A stretch of 64,000 bases of DNA, from contig NZ_JACHCE010000012.1 in assembly GCF_014200605.1 (NCBI RefSeq), positions 66,283 through 130,282 of the forward strand. The letters are read 5' to 3'. The notes under the pieces were generated by a model. It did not search any database, was not told the origin of the DNA, and saw nothing but the letters and a program-made list of their open reading frames with translations. Both the position numbers and the translations under genes were made by a program. Below, piece after piece: positions 34,830-44,081 of the stretch (its first letter is position 1; every line of letters starts with the position of its first letter). The stretch comes from Pedobacter cryoconitis (GTDB lineage Bacteria > Bacteroidota > Bacteroidia > Sphingobacteriales > Sphingobacteriaceae).

Positions 34830-36062
34830 TATCTGTAATGACATAACGTTTGGATAAAACTCCAGGTTATTATCTGATAAACGTTTTCCAACACGGTAGG
34901 GCTCATAGCCAAGTTCTTTGATGCAGCGCTGAGGCATTGTGTCACTGATGTACATGCTTTGAGATTTTACAGTAACGACAAGGGCTGGTTTATCCATTGG
35001 CATATGATACCGGAACATGAGCCTTGAAGCATTACGCAGGTTTGTGGTTGTGTGCCTGGCATGTGGCTCCATCAATATAGCACTTTCAGGGATTTGTAAA
35101 GTACGCATTAAGAAGAGCTTCATCTCGTTGGCTTCGCTGTATTTTGTTTTGTAAGGGTGTACTCTACCACCCGAAACCATGATGTAGGGAGCAACCTTGT
35201 TTTTATATTGTTCTGCTGCCAGACGACATCTAAGCATTCCCCCCGGACTGAGTTCAGTATCATGTTCCTCAGGGCCTTCTCCAGGGACAAGGATTAAGCT
35301 GTATGGGTAGGATTTGAAGTTTGTGCTCTTTATGGATAAGATTGCTGCTTTGTTTACGGTACTGGCCATTGGCTCGTAATCAGCAGCGTCATTACGTTCG
35401 TTGATTTCCAGGGCAACAAGGGCAAATTGCATCGAAGGTTCAAAGAATAGGGCGTTTTCTTTGTCAAGGCTCAATCGGGCATTGGTACGCACTAACTCAG
35501 GGTAGTTTTTATCTTTCACATCAAAACTGATAGAGTCTATTGCCGGGTAATTAGGTTTTTGGCCGTTTACATATACATTGATGACATGATTGATCGCATT
35601 GGCATCTTGTTCCCAGGCCTTGGTTAAGGTTTCTACAGGTTTCAGATTTGCATAGAGATTATAACAGCCAGAAGGGATAAGCTGATTGCTGACCAGAGAG
35701 TGTAATGCATTGCTACCACCTCCTGATGTAAAAAGGGACTCCAGACGCTTACTGACAGCCGATACCTCCTCAGGGCCAAACTGGATAGCTGTAGTTAAAC
35801 AGGAGGAGCTATTAGTACAATTCTTTATAGCATCTTCTGTTTTTGCTTTTTTGTTATTCAGCAGTTCAGTTAAGATAGGGTCCCTCTGAAGGAGAGCTCT
35901 TACAGCAGGATCTTTCTGAAATAAAGTGAGCAGGTAGTAGTTTTTATATTGAACCGCATTGTGAGTGCTTTGAAGAATATACTGACTGTCAGGATGCTGG
36001 TTTTGAGCCGATACATGGATAGCAATTAAACAACTGCAGAACAGAAGGAAGGAGAATTTCAT
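34803..36062 (-). CDS. YdcF/ElyC-like protein (DUF218) with N-terminal extension
   Basis: A 419-residue exported protein: signal peptide MKFSFLLFCSCLIAIHVSAQ, a helical N-terminal half of unknown type, and a C-terminal DUF218 domain (residues about 255-400: LILVPGEGPEE, YIMVSGGRVHP, EANEMKLFLM, MEPHARHTTTNLRNASRLM). DUF218 proteins such as ElyC and SanA act in envelope integrity, with unclear chemistry. Typical YdcF is about 260 residues, so the N-terminal half is extra. The last residues (DFDEPMDP) are encoded within an inverted repeat. Confidence 0.82.
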   Translation of the reverse strand: MKFSFLLFCSCLIAIHVSAQNQHPDSQYILQSTHNAVQYKNYYLLTLFQKDPAVRALLQRDPILTELLNNKKAKTEDAIKNCTNSSSCLTTAIQFGPEEVSAVSKRLESLFTSGGGSNALHSLVSNQLIPSGCYNLYANLKPVETLTKAWEQDANAINHVINVYVNGQKPNYPAIDSISFDVKDKNYPELVRTNARLSLDKENALFFEPSMQFALVALEINERNDAADYEPMASTVNKAAILSIKSTNFKSYPYSLILVPGEGPEEHDTELSPGGMLRCRLAAEQYKNKVAPYIMVSGGRVHPYKTKYSEANEMKLFLMRTLQIPESAILMEPHARHTTTNLRNASRLMFRYHMPMDKPALVVTVKSQSMYISDTMPQRCIKELGYEPYRVGKRLSDNNLEFYPNVMSLQIDFDEPMDP

Positions 36063-36459
36063 AGTTTTTTTTGAAGGTATTAATCTTGACAGATATATTG
36101 ATTACTGCCACGATTTTTTTAATATTTGTTAAACCATGCTCAATGAGCCTATCAGCCGAACTTCTTATATTAGGTTTTCCTAACAATGGGATTAACTTAA
36201 CATTTTCGCCAAAACTACCCGGCCAGTGTTAGCTGTATCTAAAAATAGTGTTAACTCTATTTATCAGAGGTAACAATTTAGCATCACCAGGAATAATAGA
36301 AGCAATGGCAATTACTATGACTATGATCTTCACAATCAGAGCTATACAAAAAAGGCAATGCTGTAGGAGTAAAACTGCTCCTTAATGGAACAATCACAGT
36401 ATACAGTATTGCCTTTATTTTATAAGATACGCCCTCAGGACATCAGCTTAAGATGATGA
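36063..36459. other. Intergenic region with a branched hairpin
   Basis: Nearly 400 bases between two minus-strand genes. The part next to the TlpA-like gene holds the hairpin at 36351-36416; the rest is AT-rich with no convincing reading frame or promoter. A 26-codon ATG frame at 36305 runs into the hairpin and is not supported. Confidence 0.6.
36351..36416. terminator. Branched hairpin downstream of the TlpA-like gene
   Basis: AAAGGCAATGCTGTA (36351-36365) pairs with TACAGTATTGCCTTT (36402-36416) with one mismatch; AGGAG and CTCCT inside form a side stem. A-rich and T-rich flanks suit termination in either direction. Confidence 0.65.
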
Positions 36460-37593
36460 TTATTTTAAGAGTTGCGCAAGTTTAGCATGCAACTCCTCAC
36501 CTCTCAGGTTAGTCGCTACGATTTTACCAGCAGGATCAACTAAGAAGTTTTGAGGAATTCCTCTTACGCCATAAAGTACAGCAACCTCGTTATTCCAGAA
36601 CTTCAGGTCAGAAACCTGCGTCCAGACTAAACCATCTTTTTTGATAGCAGCCAACCATGCATCTTTTTTGCCTTCCTGATCTAAGGATACACCAATAATA
36701 GTGAATTTTTTGTCCTTGAATTTATTGTAAGCAGCAACCACATTAGGGTTTTCAGCTCTGCATGGTCCACACCACGAAGCCCAGAAATCTATCAGGACAT
36801 ACTTACCACGGAAACTTGATAATTTTACAGGTTTGCCGTTTACATCGTTTTGTGTAAAATCCGGAGCCATTACCCCTACCGATGTACCACGTACAGCATC
36901 TATAGCTTTCGCAAAATCAATGCCCGCCTGTGTAGTACGCACTCTTTCTGAAAGACCTTTGTAAACAGGCTCTATTTCAGCAACATTGATGCTCTCTCCC
37001 GCCAACTCACGTAAAGCTAAAAGACTGAAGTAAGAATCAGGGTTTTCTTTGATGAAAGCCGATTGAAGGATATTCATCTCCAATTCTGCCTTCTCATATC
37101 TTTCTTTCAATGCTTTATTGAAAGCCTCATCTTTTTGTTTTGCTTCAGGAGCATCCCCGTATTCTTTATTGATCGCCATTAACTTGGCAAGAGGGCCAGC
37201 TACATATTTCATGTAATTTGCATTCTCATCATTTAATTTTGAACCACTAACTACCAGTGTGTTTAAAGAGTCTTTCGCAGATATATTAATTGTTGATGGC
37301 TCCAGGTACACAATCGCATTATCTGCTGATCTGCCCAGCTTTCTTAAGCCTTCACCCTTATGGTCAACAATAATTCTCGCCATAGAAGGGCCTTCAACTT
37401 TTCCCTTAAATGTAAATACGCCCTTATTAACTACCGCAGAATCCAAAACGGCACCATCGCCCGATCTGTAAGTAAGATATACTTTTGCCGGAGCATCCAA
37501 TGTTCCGATTTTTCCATTCAATGTAAAATCCCCGGCCTGAGCGAACAAACACGCAGGGGTAGTCATTAATAGTGACAGCACTAATCTTTTCAT
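36460..37593 (-). CDS. TlpA family disulfide reductase with DUF4369-like N-terminus
   Basis: A 377-residue exported thioredoxin-fold protein. The signal peptide is residues 1-20 (ending CLFAQ). The N-terminal DUF4369-like domain (FTLNGKIGTLDAPAKVYLTYRS) and a helical linker are typical for Bacteroidota. The thioredoxin domain begins near residue 240 (APDFTQNDVNGKPVKLSSF) and has the redox motif WASWCGPCR near 272-280, then GVRGIPQNFLVDPAGKIV with the cis-Pro. The role is periplasmic thiol-disulfide exchange. It is a single-gene unit. Confidence 0.93.
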   Translation of the reverse strand: MKRLVLSLLMTTPACLFAQAGDFTLNGKIGTLDAPAKVYLTYRSGDGAVLDSAVVNKGVFTFKGKVEGPSMARIIVDHKGEGLRKLGRSADNAIVYLEPSTINISAKDSLNTLVVSGSKLNDENANYMKYVAGPLAKLMAINKEYGDAPEAKQKDEAFNKALKERYEKAELEMNILQSAFIKENPDSYFSLLALRELAGESINVAEIEPVYKGLSERVRTTQAGIDFAKAIDAVRGTSVGVMAPDFTQNDVNGKPVKLSSFRGKYVLIDFWASWCGPCRAENPNVVAAYNKFKDKKFTIIGVSLDQEGKKDAWLAAIKKDGLVWTQVSDLKFWNNEVAVLYGVRGIPQNFLVDPAGKIVATNLRGEELHAKLAQLLK

Positions 37594-37790
37594 TTATTTT
37601 ATTTTTTAGGTGTTAGTTATTATATACCGGCATGTTTATTCAGACGAAATTGCTTCCTGTACCATACCTTCCGATAATTCAAAATTACAAGGAAAATATC
37701 GGACGCTGCCCCATGTAACCAAAATATAACGGATTATTTTTCTATAACGTATTCACCAACCCAACCTCTTTAAATTCAAATGATATTTGT

Positions 37791-39152
37791 TTAAACAAAA
37801 GCCGAAAATCCAGTTATTGCACGCCCCACAATTAAAGAGTTAATTTCTTTAGTTCCCTCATAAGAATAAATAGCTTCTGCATCGGCCACAAAACGGGCAA
37901 CATCATATTCAAGCAGAATCCCATTTCCACCCATAACCTCTCTTGCCCTGCTCACCACATCACGGGTCCGCAACGAACAAAATACTTTAGCCAATGAAGC
38001 ATGTTCATCTGTCAGCAGTCCCTGATCCTGCAATTGGGATAAACGGAAACATAAGGTTTGCATAGCCGTCAGATTAGACAGCATTTCTACCAGGTGGTTT
38101 TGAATAAGCTGGAAAGAAGCTATAGGTTTACCAAATTGCTTACGGGTCCTGGTATAGGCCAGTGCACTTTCATAAGCCCCGCGTGCACATCCCACAGCCT
38201 GCCAGGCTACACCTGCCCTGGTCATTCTCAGGACTTTGGCCGTATCTTTAAAGGAATTTGCATTTTGTAAACGATCTTCCTCATCTACCTCACAATTGGT
38301 CAGCGTGATTAACCCGTTCTGCACAATTCGCAGAGCCATTTTGTCGTGCATTTTTTCTACAGCAAAACCTTTGTTTCCTTTTCTGATCAGGAAGCCTTTT
38401 ACCTGATTATCATCCACATCTCTGGCCCATATAATGGTCACATCCGAGAAAGTAGAATTTCCTATCCATTTTTTCTGACCGTTCAGAATCCATTTACTTC
38501 CCTGCCTTTTAGCTGTGGTAGTTAATCCTCCCGCAGCCGCAGAGCCAACTTCAGGTTCGGTTAAACCAAAAGCACCGATGATTTTCATCTGCTGCATAGC
38601 TGGCAGCCATTCCTGTTTCTGAGCCTCTGAACCTAACAGATAAATTGAGCCCATAGCTAAACCACTCTGTACACCGAAAAAGGTTGACATTGAAGTGTCA
38701 ATCCTCGCCATTTCCATGGCCAGCATACCCTCCATCACATTTGATTTACCAGGACAACCGTAGCCCTGATAAGTCAGTCCGCAAATATTCAGTGCTGCAA
38801 TTTTAGGGATCAGTTCAAAAGGGAATTCAGCTTTCAGCCAGTATTCATTGACCAGAGGTTTAACCTCCTTCTCTAAAAATGCACGTACTTTTAGCTGGAG
38901 CGCACGGTCTTCTTCATTTAATGCGGTATCACCCAAATGATAAAAATCACCATTAATAGGCGGAAGCTCCTTCTTTTTGTGAGGGGTTCCCAGCATTTTC
39001 ATTAAACCTGAAAGCTGCGTTTCATCCAGACCCGCAACTGAATCCACTATCTTTTTAAGATCTACCTTTTTAGATAGTGCATCCAGTTTTTCGAGGTCCA
39101 CACTTTGGAAAAGTGTATAAGCATTTTTTATTTTAGAGAATATACCTGCCAT
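37791..39152 (-). CDS. Acyl-CoA dehydrogenase, glutaryl-CoA dehydrogenase-like
   Basis: An FAD enzyme of 453 residues. FGLTEPEVGSAAAGGLTTTA is the flavin-binding stretch, KKWIGNS follows, and the end YEGTKEINSLIVGRAITG contains the catalytic-Glu context of glutaryl-CoA dehydrogenases (EGT then GRAITG). An N-terminal extension of about 60 residues precedes the usual start region. Glutaryl-CoA would fit lysine breakdown, and lat lies a few kb away, but the two are not in one operon and the assignment is inferred from the C-terminal motif. Confidence 0.87.
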   Translation of the reverse strand: MAGIFSKIKNAYTLFQSVDLEKLDALSKKVDLKKIVDSVAGLDETQLSGLMKMLGTPHKKKELPPINGDFYHLGDTALNEEDRALQLKVRAFLEKEVKPLVNEYWLKAEFPFELIPKIAALNICGLTYQGYGCPGKSNVMEGMLAMEMARIDTSMSTFFGVQSGLAMGSIYLLGSEAQKQEWLPAMQQMKIIGAFGLTEPEVGSAAAGGLTTTAKRQGSKWILNGQKKWIGNSTFSDVTIIWARDVDDNQVKGFLIRKGNKGFAVEKMHDKMALRIVQNGLITLTNCEVDEEDRLQNANSFKDTAKVLRMTRAGVAWQAVGCARGAYESALAYTRTRKQFGKPIASFQLIQNHLVEMLSNLTAMQTLCFRLSQLQDQGLLTDEHASLAKVFCSLRTRDVVSRAREVMGGNGILLEYDVARFVADAEAIYSYEGTKEINSLIVGRAITGFSAFV

Positions 39153-39200
39153 AATTGAAACTGTTTTATCTATAGAACAGCAAATGGCCGATTTTGTTCC

Positions 39201-39935
39201 CTAACGCAGATCGAAAAGATTATCCACACCCAAAAGTTTTTTGGAAGTGAAGCCTTCTGCATAGGTCGCCCCAATAGGTTTACCCATTTCTCTGGCACGA
39301 GCAATTACACTTTCAAAAAATTCTGGTGAAGAAATATAAGTCACCGGTCCATCCAGTTCTGGATTTTTGTTGAGCTCAGGACTATGGAACTGTGTTTTAA
39401 AAGCCTTGATAGAAAGAATTTTAGTTTCTATATAAGGAGTGATATCAACAATAATATCAGGTTTAATGTACGTATCCTGAATATACTGTAAGAATAAACG
39501 TGGTCTCCATGCTTCCTGAGCTATACCATTCTCCATGGTCTTAACTTTTGGCAGCCCCGACAAGAAACAAGAATCACTCGCTAAAGAAGCAGCCCTTCCA
39601 TGATCAGGATGACGGTCATGTACCGCATTACCAAATACAATCTCAGGCTGATACTTACGGATCATTCTGATAACTTCTAATTGGTGCTCTTCATCATTTT
39701 TGAAAAACCCGTCTTTGAACCTTAAGTTTTCACGGGCATGCAGACCTAATATTTTTGCTGAATCTGCTGCTTCTCCATCACGCGTTTCAGCCGTCCCCCT
39801 TGATCCTAATTCCCCTCTCGTAAAATCAATTATCCCAACTTTTTTTCCCTGGGCTATATGTCTTAAAATTGTTCCTGAACATCCTAATTCGGCATCATCC
39901 GGATGTACAGCTAATACTAATATGTCTAATTTCAT
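39201..39935 (-). CDS. bshB1: Bacillithiol biosynthesis deacetylase BshB1
   Basis: BshB1 removes the acetyl group from GlcNAc-malate in bacillithiol synthesis. The 244-residue protein has the zinc motif AVHPDDAELGCSGT (residues 9-22), FTRGELGSRGTAETRD, and the second metal site NAVHDRHPDHGRAA near 112-125. It belongs to the LmbE/PIG-L deacetylase family. It lies behind a glutathione-peroxidase-type gene, which could in principle use bacillithiol or thioredoxin as reductant in a bacterium without glutathione. The bshA and bshC genes are not in the window. Confidence 0.93.
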   Translation of the reverse strand: MKLDILVLAVHPDDAELGCSGTILRHIAQGKKVGIIDFTRGELGSRGTAETRDGEAADSAKILGLHARENLRFKDGFFKNDEEHQLEVIRMIRKYQPEIVFGNAVHDRHPDHGRAASLASDSCFLSGLPKVKTMENGIAQEAWRPRLFLQYIQDTYIKPDIIVDITPYIETKILSIKAFKTQFHSPELNKNPELDGPVTYISSPEFFESVIARAREMGKPIGATYAEGFTSKKLLGVDNLFDLR

Positions 39936-39973
39936 TGTTTTGTTTTATGATTGCTAAGCCTGCGCTCAGAGCT

Positions 39974-40471
39974 TTATAACAGGCGCTGAATTTTCTTTCT
40001 GACCTTTGAGGACAAAGGTTTGGTGAAAGGAAAAAAGTAGTCTACTACTTCGCCATCTTTATTGATCAGATATTTATGAAAATTCCACCTTGGAGTGGAT
40101 TTGATATGACCGTTTAGGTCTTTATTGCTTAAGAATTTATAAATCGGATTAGCTTGTGAACCACGAACCATTATTTTCTCAAATACAGGAAATTTAACCC
40201 CATAATTCACTTCACAGAACTCGTAAATGGCACTTCCTACCAGAGGCTCCTGCCCGCCAAAATCATTGGACGGAAATCCAAGAACTTCAAACTCTTCGTT
40301 GTTTAATGAATCCCTGAGCTCTTGCAGTTCTTTTAACTGGGGGGCGAAACCACAAGCTGAAGCAATATTTACGATCAGGAGTACTTTACCTTTATAATCA
40401 GCTAATTTTTGATCTTTTCCATTGATTAATTTTGCATTGAACTGGTAAATACTCTGAGGGTTTTCTTCCAT
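39974..40471 (-). CDS. Glutathione peroxidase family (thiol peroxidase)
   Basis: A 165-residue peroxidase. The peroxidatic Cys is in NIASACGFAPQ near residue 40, and the Trp/Asn site is WNFHKYLI near 131. The second motif reads FPSNDFGGQEP, with Asp where classic enzymes have the catalytic Gln (NQFG). It starts 2 bases after the stop of the DUF4294 gene, so the two are co-transcribed. It most likely uses thioredoxin rather than glutathione. No signal peptide is present. Confidence 0.92.
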   Translation of the reverse strand: MEENPQSIYQFNAKLINGKDQKLADYKGKVLLIVNIASACGFAPQLKELQELRDSLNNEEFEVLGFPSNDFGGQEPLVGSAIYEFCEVNYGVKFPVFEKIMVRGSQANPIYKFLSNKDLNGHIKSTPRWNFHKYLINKDGEVVDYFFPFTKPLSSKVRKKIQRLL

Positions 40472-40473
40472 GT

Positions 40474-41094
40474 TTATTGACGATAAAATCCTGAATTCTG
40501 AATAATAGATTCGATATCTCTTTCTTCTTCAGCGTTATAAGTACTTTTTAAATTATGTCCTACTACTCTCGCAACGGACTGATAGATAAAGGCTTTGACA
40601 CCTCCTTGTGTTTCTTTAACAATTTCGTAAGTGGTACGCCCTACTTCTCTGTCAATGAGTTTAGTAAGAATCTGTCCCTGGGTAATAGTCAGTTCCTTAA
40701 TCTCTGTATTAAACATTTTCTTGATTTCAGCATCACAGGCCTTGACCAGTTTTTTATGCTCTTTGCGATCTGTGGTTACAGCCAGGTCACGCTCCAGCTG
40801 CTCATATCTTCTTTTTGCAAAAAGGGCATAAGGCATAACTTTTAGTACATTGTAACGGAGTCTGTTGAATGCTGCACGGTCTGCAGGGGTTTTAAAAATC
40901 CTGGCACCGTAGATAACCACCTCATTAAGAGGTATCCACGGGATCATTTCACCATCTTCGTTAGTTGAGGCTACTCTGATGGTATCATTTTTGCCTCTCA
41001 CAGGAAACCTTACAGGCACAGAATTATCCTGCGCCTTTAGTTCACCTACGGCAATAATGACAAATAACAGAATAAATACACTGCAAAATTTCAT
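40474..41094 (-). CDS. DUF4294 domain-containing protein
   Basis: An exported protein of 206 residues, signal peptide ending near LKAQ (residue 21). The conserved region is IPWIPLNEVVIYGARIFKTP followed by LRYNVLKVMPYALFAKRRYE, typical of DUF4294, a Bacteroidota family of unknown function. A long, basic helical segment follows (residues about 95-170). It heads the group DUF4294, gpx, bshB1 and acyl-CoA dehydrogenase on the minus strand. Confidence 0.88.
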   Translation of the reverse strand: MKFCSVFILLFVIIAVGELKAQDNSVPVRFPVRGKNDTIRVASTNEDGEMIPWIPLNEVVIYGARIFKTPADRAAFNRLRYNVLKVMPYALFAKRRYEQLERDLAVTTDRKEHKKLVKACDAEIKKMFNTEIKELTITQGQILTKLIDREVGRTTYEIVKETQGGVKAFIYQSVARVVGHNLKSTYNAEEERDIESIIQNSGFYRQ

Positions 41095-41204
41095 AAATTT
41101 ATACTCCCACGAAGTTAAAGCAAATTTAATACATTAGGTTTATAACTAAATCTAATATATTCTTAAACGATTAACAAGCAATAATTATTACGAAAATAAT
41201 ACAA

Positions 41205-43415
41205 ATGAAGAATACCTTAGTGATTGATTTAGAAGCAGAAAAGCAAGAAATCCTGAAGAGATACCGTGCACTCTTGCGTGCCTGTAAGCCAACATTACAA
41301 AAAGGAGATAAGAAAGAAATCAGAAAAGCATTCGATATGGCCCTTGAAAGTCACAAAGATATGCGCAGAAAATCTGGTGAACCTTATATTTATCACCCTA
41401 TTGCTGTGGCTCAAATCGCTGCTGAGGAAATCGGGCTCGGCACAACATCTATTGTATGTGCATTACTCCATGATGTAGTAGAAGATACGGAGATCACACT
41501 CGAAGATATTGAAAGAGAATTTGGAAAGAAAACTGCCAAAATCATTGACGGTCTTACTAAAATAGCAGGTGTATTTGATTATAACAGCTCTTTACAAGCC
41601 GAGAACTTCAGGAAAATGCTGCTTACCCTGGCAGATGATGTAAGGGTGATTTTAATTAAACTGGCAGATCGTCTTCATAACATGCGTACCATGGATTTTA
41701 TGCCAAGGCACAAGCAGTTAAAGATCGCATCCGAGACTATTTATCTGTACGCTCCTTTAGCACACAGACTGGGTTTATACGCTATAAAGTCTGAACTGGA
41801 AGACCTTTCCATGAAGTATCTGGAACCGGATACCTATAAATTTATCGCAACCAAACTGAATGAGAAAAAAGCAGAGCGCAACCTGTTTGTGAAGCATTTT
41901 GTTGATCCTATCAATGAGATATTAGCTGAACAGGGTTTTGTAGCCAGTATATATGGCCGCCCTAAATCTATCCATTCGATATGGAACAAGATGAAAAAGA
42001 AAAATATTCCTTTTGAAGAAGTATATGATCTTTTTGCAATCCGTATTATACTGGACAGTTCCCCTGAAAATGAAAAAGCAGATTGCTGGAAAGCCTATTC
42101 CATAGTTACAGATTTATACCGTCCAAATCCGGATCGTTTACGCGACTGGGTCTCTTCCCCTAAAGGAAATGGTTATGAGTCTTTGCACACTACAGTAATG
42201 GGCCCTAAAGGCCAGTGGGTAGAAGTTCAGATCCGTACACAAAGAATGAATGAGATTGCAGAGAAAGGTTTTGCTGCACACTGGAAATACAAAGAATCAA
42301 GCAATGACAATGGTCTGGATCAGTGGATTATGAAAGTCAGGGAGATGCTGAACAATCCGGAAGCTAATGCACTTGACTTCCTGGATGATTTCAAAATGAA
42401 CCTGTTTTCGGACGAAATCTTCATTTTCACACCAAAAGGGGCATTAATACAACTTCCATTGGGTGCAACCGCATTAGATTTTGCATTTGAGATCCATACC
42501 GATGTAGGCGCAAAATGTATAGGCGCTAAAGTGAACCACAAATTAGTACCACTTTCCTATAAACTGCAAAATGGAGATCAGGTAGAGATTATCACTTCCG
42601 GTAAACAAATACCAAAAGAAGACTGGCTGAATATTGTTGTAACGGCAAAAGCCAAATCGAAAATCAAGTCTTCACTAAAAGAAGAGAAAAGAAAGATTGC
42701 AGAGGGTGGAAAAGAAACACTGGAACGCAAGCTGAAATCTTTAAAGATCACTTACAATACTGACAATCTGAATAAATTAAGTTATTTCTTTAAACTGGCT
42801 TCCACACAAGAACTTTTCATAGCTGTAGCGACCGGGAAGATCGAATTGAAAGACTTAAAGGAATACCTGGCCAGCGAAAAAGAAATTGAAAACAGAGGTA
42901 CCGAGCAGCGGAATGACGGGCAGCAGATAGAAGCCCTGTTAAATAAAGTCAAAGGTCCTGAATCTGATATTTTATTGATTGGTGAAGATCTTCAGAAAAT
43001 TGACTATACACTTGCAGCCTGCTGTAACCCGATTCCCGGTGATGACGTATTTGGTTTTGTAACGGTGAGCGAAGGCATCAAAATACACCGTACCAATTGT
43101 CCGAATGCCGCACAGCTGATGGCCAACTATGGCTACAGGGTTGTGAAAGCCAAATGGAACAAACAGCAGGAACTTACTTTCCTTACCGGATTACATATTA
43201 TAGGTATTGACGATGTAGGCCTGATTAACAATATTACTAAAGTAATCTCCGGTGATTTTAAAGTGAATATGCGTTCTATTACCGTAGATACAGATAATGG
43301 TATATTTGATGGTTCAATTATGATCTTTGTAAATGATAAGGAGCATCTTGACAATCTGATCAAAAATCTTTTAGAAGTAAAAGGTGTAACAGGGGTCACA
43401 CGTTTTGATGCTTAA
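41205..43415 (+). CDS. rel: Bifunctional (p)ppGpp synthetase/hydrolase (RelA/SpoT family)
   Basis: The stringent-response enzyme, 736 residues. The HD hydrolase domain shows YHPIAVAQIAAE near 62 and HDVVEDTE near 88, both intact, so hydrolysis is expected. The synthetase domain shows EVYDLFAIRII and SPKGNGYESLHTTV near 320-333. TGS (FTPKGALIQLPLGATALDFAF) and a C-terminal ACT domain (GIDDVGLINNITKVI) complete the long-RSH layout. It is likely the main alarmone enzyme of the cell. An imperfect hairpin (43433-43508) follows. Confidence 0.96.
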   Translation: MKNTLVIDLEAEKQEILKRYRALLRACKPTLQKGDKKEIRKAFDMALESHKDMRRKSGEPYIYHPIAVAQIAAEEIGLGTTSIVCALLHDVVEDTEITLEDIEREFGKKTAKIIDGLTKIAGVFDYNSSLQAENFRKMLLTLADDVRVILIKLADRLHNMRTMDFMPRHKQLKIASETIYLYAPLAHRLGLYAIKSELEDLSMKYLEPDTYKFIATKLNEKKAERNLFVKHFVDPINEILAEQGFVASIYGRPKSIHSIWNKMKKKNIPFEEVYDLFAIRIILDSSPENEKADCWKAYSIVTDLYRPNPDRLRDWVSSPKGNGYESLHTTVMGPKGQWVEVQIRTQRMNEIAEKGFAAHWKYKESSNDNGLDQWIMKVREMLNNPEANALDFLDDFKMNLFSDEIFIFTPKGALIQLPLGATALDFAFEIHTDVGAKCIGAKVNHKLVPLSYKLQNGDQVEIITSGKQIPKEDWLNIVVTAKAKSKIKSSLKEEKRKIAEGGKETLERKLKSLKITYNTDNLNKLSYFFKLASTQELFIAVATGKIELKDLKEYLASEKEIENRGTEQRNDGQQIEALLNKVKGPESDILLIGEDLQKIDYTLAACCNPIPGDDVFGFVTVSEGIKIHRTNCPNAAQLMANYGYRVVKAKWNKQQELTFLTGLHIIGIDDVGLINNITKVISGDFKVNMRSITVDTDNGIFDGSIMIFVNDKEHLDNLIKNLLEVKGVTGVTRFDA

Positions 43416-43432
43416 AATTAACTAAATTTAAA

Positions 43433-43508
43433 AAACTGTATAAGTTTATCTGTTTTAACAGCTTGTGAGTCAAAACCAAGCAATAAACAGATAAATTTTA
43501 AACAGTTT
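43433..43508. other. Structured segment between rel and the Fur-family gene
   Basis: AAACTGT...TTTATCTGTTT (43433-43455) pairs with AAACAGATAAA...AACAGTTT (43485-43508) across an internal bulge, and GCTTG pairs with CAAGC inside. It has no strong T-run, so it could be a weak terminator, an mRNA 3' structure or an operator. Confidence 0.5.
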
Positions 43509-43532
43509 CATGGGGTTCTATATAAAAAATGA

Positions 43533-43540
43533 TACCTTTG
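43533..43540 (+). promoter_or_regulatory. TAnnTTTG -7 box for the Fur-family gene
   Basis: TACCTTTG, 17 bases before ATG 43558. It lies downstream of an alternative in-frame ATG at 43510, which argues for the later start. Confidence 0.5.
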
Positions 43541-43557
43541 AGAGGAGTTTTAAAACT

Positions 43558-44046
43558 ATGTCTACAAACCATAACAGCGAGTTGGTTAGAAAAATATTCG
43601 AAGCTTATCTCGAAAATAAAAGTCTGAGAAAAACGCCGGAGCGTTTTGCCATCTTAGAAGAAATCTATTCCAGAGATGATCATTTCGATGTAGAGACCCT
43701 CTACATCCATATGAAAAATCAGAAATACAGAGTAAGCAGGGCTACCGTGTACAATACACTGGAGTTACTTGTTTCTTGTGATCTGGTTACTAAACATCAG
43801 TTTGGGAAAAACATGGCCCAATTCGAAAAGTCTTACGGTTACCACCAGCATGATCATGTGATTTGCATTGATTGCGGTAAAGTTGTTGAATTCTGCGATC
43901 CGAGGATCCATCAGATTCAGAGCATGGTTGGTGATTTGTTGAAATTCGAAATCAAACATCATTCTCTAAACTTATATGGCAGTTGCTTCGATTGTTCAGC
44001 AAAAGCATCTATCAAACAAAAAGAGGATATCAAACACGCAAGTTAA
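43558..44046 (+). CDS. Fur family transcriptional repressor
   Basis: A metal-responsive regulator of 162 residues from ATG 43558 (MSTNHNSELVRKIFEAYL). The winged helix includes RKTPERFAILEEIYSRDDHFDVETLY and SRATVYNTLELLVSCDLV. The metal-binding half has YHQHDHVICIDCGKVVEFCD and a late CFDC. Fur, Zur and PerR types cannot be separated safely; the HQHDHVICIDCGKV pattern is general. It sits 35 bases before purA on the same strand. Confidence 0.93.
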   Translation: MSTNHNSELVRKIFEAYLENKSLRKTPERFAILEEIYSRDDHFDVETLYIHMKNQKYRVSRATVYNTLELLVSCDLVTKHQFGKNMAQFEKSYGYHQHDHVICIDCGKVVEFCDPRIHQIQSMVGDLLKFEIKHHSLNLYGSCFDCSAKASIKQKEDIKHAS

Positions 44047-44081
44047 AAAACACAATTATAATCTTTTCTTAAATAAAAATA

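Noticed and set aside
36305-36385. 26-codon frame in the gap before the TlpA-like gene
   Set aside because: It runs into the branched hairpin and has no supporting signal.
43510-43557. Upstream ATG at 43510 for the Fur-family regulator
   Set aside because: It lies upstream of the TACCTTTG box and adds residues unlike the family; ATG 43558 is preferred.
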